Notes under the pieces: generated by a model
Database searches by the model: none
The model's input: the letters and a program-made list of their open reading frames with translations, nothing else
What the model was told of the DNA's origin: nothing
Shown here: piece after piece, positions 59,816 to 63,758 of the stretch
Layout of the letters: the number at the start of each line of letters is the position of its first letter
How positions within the stretch are numbered: the stretch's first letter is position 1
NCBI GenBank assembly: GCA_027490665.1
Contig: JAIXXP010000115.1
Span: 1-63,758, forward strand
DNA length: 63,758 nucleotides
Direction of reading: 5' to 3'
Origin: Cryomorphaceae bacterium
GTDB lineage: Bacteria > Bacteroidota > Bacteroidia > Flavobacteriales_D > Crocinitomicaceae
Made by a program: the position numbers and the translations under genes

Positions 59816-62800
59816 CTATTTTAAGATCACAAGTTTTTCTGTTTGCTCTGCATAAGCACCATCTGGGGTCTGAACGCGCAAACGATAAAGATAGGTGCCG
59901 CGCGCTAATTCGTCGCCAAAATCATCTTTGCCATCCCAGAAGATACCTGATACTCTAAAGCCACTAGTTGGCACCTCTTCTGCGATGGTTTTGACCAAAC
60001 GACCAGAAACCGTAAAAACCTGAATTTGCACATCTAAAGAAGAGCAAGACTGGTTGTGCTCAAACATAAATTCTGTACGTGTTGTAAACGGATTTGGGTA
60101 ATTGAGCACATGCTGCAAGACCGGCTCTTCCTTAGCTTGCACTGTAAACTCAATTTGAGCTGTTGAGGAATTGTTATTGACATCCCAAACTTTGAGCGAT
60201 AGCGTGTGCGGCCCAGGGCTTAGATTCTGAAACTGATAACGCACTTCGCCAGACTGATAAGAATCCAAATTAGCTGCGTAAAAATCATTGAGCACGAAAG
60301 GCTGAGCAGTTTGCCCATCCAAGACAGCAACTATATCATGCCCTATGCCATTTCCAACGGTATTGATACCGTTATCATCGGCAACCTTTGCCAACAAGAC
60401 GGGGTTCTCATCGGTAACCGAACCATTTACAAATCCTTCTTGATTCATGTAAAGCTGAATGGCAGGACCTTGCTCATCTGAAACGCCATTCGGATCAATT
60501 CCACCCACATAAAAAGTGGTGTCATAGCCTTGTGCATCGATTTGTCCGTTGTGGCCATAATAAGAGATTTTTCCGAAGCCTACATTTAGTGCGATGTCTT
60601 TGGGAACTACAAATTCAAAGTCAAAATAGCCATTCGTAATGCTACTTTGCCCGCGGTAGATGCGGTTGGTTTGTTGCTCATAAGTAAGAAGTGGCGACCC
60701 CTCGTCTTGGGCCAATGTACTTTGAATTTTCTTCTTATCGAAAACGGTTGGCGTTAGTACGCCATTCCAACTGGTCAACACTGCACCACTATAATCTTCT
60801 AGATGTCCTTTGACACGTACTTTACTCAAGGCTTGTAGTGTATCCATTTGCTGCTGTGGATCGAGCCCATTGATGCTATCTGTCACAATACGGTAACGCG
60901 GAAGCGCCAAACGCAAAGCCGGGTCCCCGATTAAGGTAAAACTGCGTTTGTTGGAAGAACTCACAGAGGCTGCATTTTTAGTTCTTCTAGCGATCTCACC
61001 AAATTCATAAGCTTCTCCATTAGGGTAACGGTTAAAGACGCGTTCAATTAATTTGATACCAATATTGCTATTGACACCAAAATAGACCGAACGAGTTGTG
61101 GTCAGCATGGCAATTGCTCCACCTGTTGGATTCAAAAATGCCCACTCCCCTGCCGAAACGCGATCAGGGTCGTCGAAACGCGTAAATTCGCAAGTTGCCG
61201 ATACAAAAAGATGTAAAGCCTGAATGTTATTCCAAGCATTGATTTGATCGATGGCCACTACGCGCTCCTCTGCCAAACCAACTTCGCCACCATGACCAAT
61301 GTAGTTTGCTACTAGTACGCCGCGCTGAATGCCAGCATCTATTGCCGAAACCATCGCAGGAAAACGCTCGCCTCCAGCGGTAACAACTTTTGGAAAGGCA
61401 TCCATGTATAACTTATTGTAGTTGATTTCAGGATTGAGCTGCTTAGAAATTTGATATTGAGGCTCAGCGTCATTTTTGATAAAGTACCCCCCCTCTCGGT
61501 TATCAGTCATGATCATATACTGATTGCGCCAGTCGCCAAATGTTTTATCAGTTTGCGTGCCCATACAACAAGAACTCGTGACTGGATAAAAATTAGAACC
61601 ATTCTTCATATAATGTTCGATTTTATCAACCATTTGCTTGGCTTGCAAACTACTGCTCACAATCAATCTGCCCACACCGACATCCAACATATCGGCAGCG
61701 CTCATGGCTTCTGCATCGTCGAGTATTCCAAAAAAGTCATCGACCACCAATGCGTCAATCTTGTTCTCACTTGATGGCATTTGGTAAGTGACAATATAAT
61801 TATTGTTATTTGGCAATCTGTTTTTGGGGTCGTAAGTGCCGTCGCCAAACAAAAGCAAGTATTTTGGTTTGGCTGTAGGGTCAGTGAGCATTGCACGGTC
61901 GTAGAACATTTTCATGAATCGACGAATTGCTCCTGGATCTTGCATTCCAGAACTAAACTCATTATAGATAGCTTGTGGCTGAACCACATGCACAGTTAGG
62001 CCATTGGCGCGGTGCAAATCAGCAAGACGGTTGGCCTGAGCAATAAAATCGGGGTGGGCAACTATCAGGTAATCCGCCAAAGGTAATTGATGTAAATCTT
62101 GAGCAGCAACAGCACCGACTTTTTCCGGTGTATAAAAAGAGGCGCCGCTCGCCAAAACAAATTCTTTGTAACCCGCGTTGGTTCTGATTTGGCCTTGAGT
62201 ACCTGATAATGTTACAGGAATGCGTATCGGCACATGGCGGTCACTCACCTCCCATACAAATGCATTTCCATTGATATTGCCAATTTGATAGCTTGCCAAA
62301 CCCATTGCAGCCGACCACTTCGACACCCTAAAATTGAGCTGACTTCCCGACAAAAGGAGTTCGCGTTGGGCATTGATTAAAATCCGATCGAGGTAAGTAA
62401 CCACATTAGGATTCAGGCGGTTGATACTTACGGTCAAGTTAAGTGCAGAAGTTGGTGTTGAATCGGCACAATTTAGAACTCCTCGTTGGTAATCTGAACC
62501 TGAGTGCGGCATGGTCATTTGGCCTAAAACTTGTGAGCCTTTTTTTAGTATAAACTGATTGCCTGAGGTTCTGGAGTCGGAAGCATAAGTAACCTGAAAA
62601 CGAATTGGTTGAGCACTTACATTCGGGATGGTGAAATTAAAGTTTTGACTGAGGTCTACATCAAATTCTTCGCCATACCAACGTTGCCCACCTAGTGCTA
62701 AATTTTCGAGGTCTTTTTCATAAACATCTCTGTAATCGTAGGTGGTAATTAATGTGTCGGCCGGCGTATCAATTACGGACGCAGTTGCTATACGCAATGG

Positions 62801-63643
62801 AGCTACATCGGCACCTATATAAATAAAATAATAGGATTGATCACTGTAAGGATGACGCACTTGATTGTACTGATTCCCACCGGAAAGTTCCCAGCGATGA
62901 GGGCCCCAACCATAGAACAAGACGTAATCATTTGCATCAAAAGTGCCATCTGACTCGCCAATAACCGAAATTGCATTTTGCGCAAGGTCGTCGGTTATTG
63001 AAATAGCATTGGATTCAGGGATAACGCCCTCGCCGTTGCCAAAAATATGGATATGTGCAGGATTTAAGTTCGTTGTGTTGAAGCCACAAGCCTCTAAAAA
63101 TGACTTGTCTATTTTGTATATACCATCTTTTTCAAGCGCAATTCTGTACCATTTGCCAGAGGTGCTTCCCAATACAGAGGTACTAGCATAATCTTTCGTT
63201 TGATATACATCGCGGTTTTTAAGGCGGTAAGTTACTTGCGTCAGCCGCTCAATAACTCCATCTTTCTTGCGCAATGGCAATATATAAAGTGAGAGAAAAG
63301 GCTGCCCTGCATCTGTAACAACTTTAGATTCAATCAAAGCTTCACCTTGAATATTCAAACCAAGTTTGTCATATATCTGAACTTGCTCTTTCGGTATTTT
63401 TACGTAATCGAGCGAAAGAATTTCAATTTCTTGATTGATATTACTATGCTTTTGCTGTAACGCATAAAAAGGAAGTCCGTTATCGAGACCAAAACCTTTA
63501 ACAGTCTCTACATCAAATGTTTCCTCCCCAATGAAAATTTGCTCAGTACCTGTCCAGTCCAAAACGATCGTTTGCACTTGAGAAAAAGTCGAAAAGCTCG
63601 ATATTATACTAAACAAAAGGAGTATGTTGCGAAAATAATTCAT
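59816..63643 (-). CDS. porU: Type IX secretion C-terminal signal peptidase PorU
   Basis: A 1275-residue C25 (gingipain-like) cysteine protease that removes the sorting domain from cargo and joins it to LPS at the cell surface. A signal peptide (MNYFRNILLLFSIISSFSTFSQ) is followed by an N-terminal prodomain-like region (to about 480). The catalytic domain has His784 in VANYIGHGGEVG and Cys818 in FVSATCEFTRFDDP. A C-terminal beta region ends with a retained sorting-like domain (NYPNPFTTRTEFMFEH ... YAEQTEKLVILK), as in known PorU. In flavobacteria gldJ commonly neighbours porU; here the gap to the right edge faces it. Confidence 0.96.
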   Translation of the reverse strand: MNYFRNILLLFSIISSFSTFSQVQTIVLDWTGTEQIFIGEETFDVETVKGFGLDNGLPFYALQQKHSNINQEIEILSLDYVKIPKEQVQIYDKLGLNIQGEALIESKVVTDAGQPFLSLYILPLRKKDGVIERLTQVTYRLKNRDVYQTKDYASTSVLGSTSGKWYRIALEKDGIYKIDKSFLEACGFNTTNLNPAHIHIFGNGEGVIPESNAISITDDLAQNAISVIGESDGTFDANDYVLFYGWGPHRWELSGGNQYNQVRHPYSDQSYYFIYIGADVAPLRIATASVIDTPADTLITTYDYRDVYEKDLENLALGGQRWYGEEFDVDLSQNFNFTIPNVSAQPIRFQVTYASDSRTSGNQFILKKGSQVLGQMTMPHSGSDYQRGVLNCADSTPTSALNLTVSINRLNPNVVTYLDRILINAQRELLLSGSQLNFRVSKWSAAMGLASYQIGNINGNAFVWEVSDRHVPIRIPVTLSGTQGQIRTNAGYKEFVLASGASFYTPEKVGAVAAQDLHQLPLADYLIVAHPDFIAQANRLADLHRANGLTVHVVQPQAIYNEFSSGMQDPGAIRRFMKMFYDRAMLTDPTAKPKYLLLFGDGTYDPKNRLPNNNNYIVTYQMPSSENKIDALVVDDFFGILDDAEAMSAADMLDVGVGRLIVSSSLQAKQMVDKIEHYMKNGSNFYPVTSSCCMGTQTDKTFGDWRNQYMIMTDNREGGYFIKNDAEPQYQISKQLNPEINYNKLYMDAFPKVVTAGGERFPAMVSAIDAGIQRGVLVANYIGHGGEVGLAEERVVAIDQINAWNNIQALHLFVSATCEFTRFDDPDRVSAGEWAFLNPTGGAIAMLTTTRSVYFGVNSNIGIKLIERVFNRYPNGEAYEFGEIARRTKNAASVSSSNKRSFTLIGDPALRLALPRYRIVTDSINGLDPQQQMDTLQALSKVRVKGHLEDYSGAVLTSWNGVLTPTVFDKKKIQSTLAQDEGSPLLTYEQQTNRIYRGQSSITNGYFDFEFVVPKDIALNVGFGKISYYGHNGQIDAQGYDTTFYVGGIDPNGVSDEQGPAIQLYMNQEGFVNGSVTDENPVLLAKVADDNGINTVGNGIGHDIVAVLDGQTAQPFVLNDFYAANLDSYQSGEVRYQFQNLSPGPHTLSLKVWDVNNNSSTAQIEFTVQAKEEPVLQHVLNYPNPFTTRTEFMFEHNQSCSSLDVQIQVFTVSGRLVKTIAEEVPTSGFRVSGIFWDGKDDFGDELARGTYLYRLRVQTPDGAYAEQTEKLVILK

Positions 63644-63758
63644 GAAACTTGGAGTTTTAAGCGCTAGAAAAACGTCAATTTATTTATTTTATTTGAATAA
63701 ATATTCGATATTTGTAACCTTTGAAACCTGAATAACGTTAAGATTGTTCGTGCTAAAA
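63644..63758. other. Right-edge intergenic region upstream of porU
   Basis: 115 AT-rich bases before porU. I see no perfect TAnnTTTG for porU. On the plus strand TAAGATTG (63739-63746), one base off the consensus, suggests a rightward gene beginning outside the window. No coding sequence is supported here. Confidence 0.35.

Noticed and set aside
1..63758. CRISPR array, integrase, transposase, toxin-antitoxin or defence island
   Set aside because: I found no spaced direct repeats and no such gene family; the region is densely packed core genome.

Overview
The window is a contiguous piece of chromosome from a member of the Bacteroidota, most likely a flavobacterium-like lineage (I cannot fix the family). 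The evidence is a Type IX secretion pair (PorU, PorV) with two cargo-type proteins carrying C-terminal sorting domains, a GLPGLI protein next to a TonB-receptor-like barrel, Bacteroidota-type LspA, DksA-like, Tgt and DUF5686 proteins, and repeated TAnnTTTG promoter boxes in place of sigma-70 -10 boxes. Coding density is very high. No gap between genes reaches 300 bases, and there is no insertion sequence, prophage, CRISPR array, rRNA or obvious island. Composition is fairly even, apart from a GC-rich patch inside the aminotransferase gene near 17.7-18.4 kb.

Layout from left to right. 0-6.6 kb: tRNA-Phe, then coaX, an outer-membrane barrel, lptC, a small membrane protein and a DUF5686 protein rightward, followed by lspA and a DksA-like gene leftward. 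6.7-15.9 kb: a membrane protein, purQ-purD, a CNNM/CorC transporter-like protein, a HAD phosphatase, ruvB-queG, and kmo with a trailing secreted protein. 16-20.3 kb (leftward): a secreted protein, metF, a class III aminotransferase and pafA. 20.4-25.8 kb: a T9SS cargo, a VWD-domain secreted protein, two orphan response regulators facing apart, and tsaB. 25.7-31.9 kb: an M23 peptidase, then zapA-rny and an aromatic pair (DAHP synthase/chorismate mutase fusion, aroA). 31.9-37.9 kb: a lipoprotein, def and ruvX leftward, then a lipoprotein, a TonB-receptor-like protein and a GLPGLI protein rightward. 37.9-46.8 kb: rmlA, a polyprenyl synthase, a large T9SS cargo, a hydrolase, an HMA lipoprotein, twin small lipoproteins, 3-hydroxyanthranilate dioxygenase, an acyl-CoA dehydrogenase and anmK. 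46.8-63.6 kb: an amino-acid dehydrogenase, nhaD, folC, pyrR-pyrB, a STAS protein, rnz, an LptF/G permease, tgt, a glycosyltransferase, an ECF sigma factor, rsmG, ispF, porV and porU.

How genes work together. kmo and the dioxygenase are two steps of the kynurenine route from tryptophan to quinolinate and NAD, at separate loci. queG and tgt belong to queuosine modification, tsaB to t6A, rsmG to 16S methylation. lptC and the LptF/G permease belong to LPS export. lspA would process the several lipoproteins seen here. PorU and PorV would process and anchor the two CTD proteins. aroF/CM-aroA and pyrR-pyrB are compact biosynthetic pairs with overlapping reading frames.

The most striking non-coding signal is the position of the TAnnTTTG boxes. 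At eight genes (coaX, ruvB, pafA, the M23 peptidase, def, ruvX, the HMA lipoprotein and pyrR) a perfect box ends only 3-6 bases before the start codon, which predicts leaderless or nearly leaderless mRNAs. Others sit 10-30 bases upstream, and one response-regulator gene has a roughly 70-base leader with a strong hairpin. I found no clear novel defence or mobile system; the window is mainly core genome.
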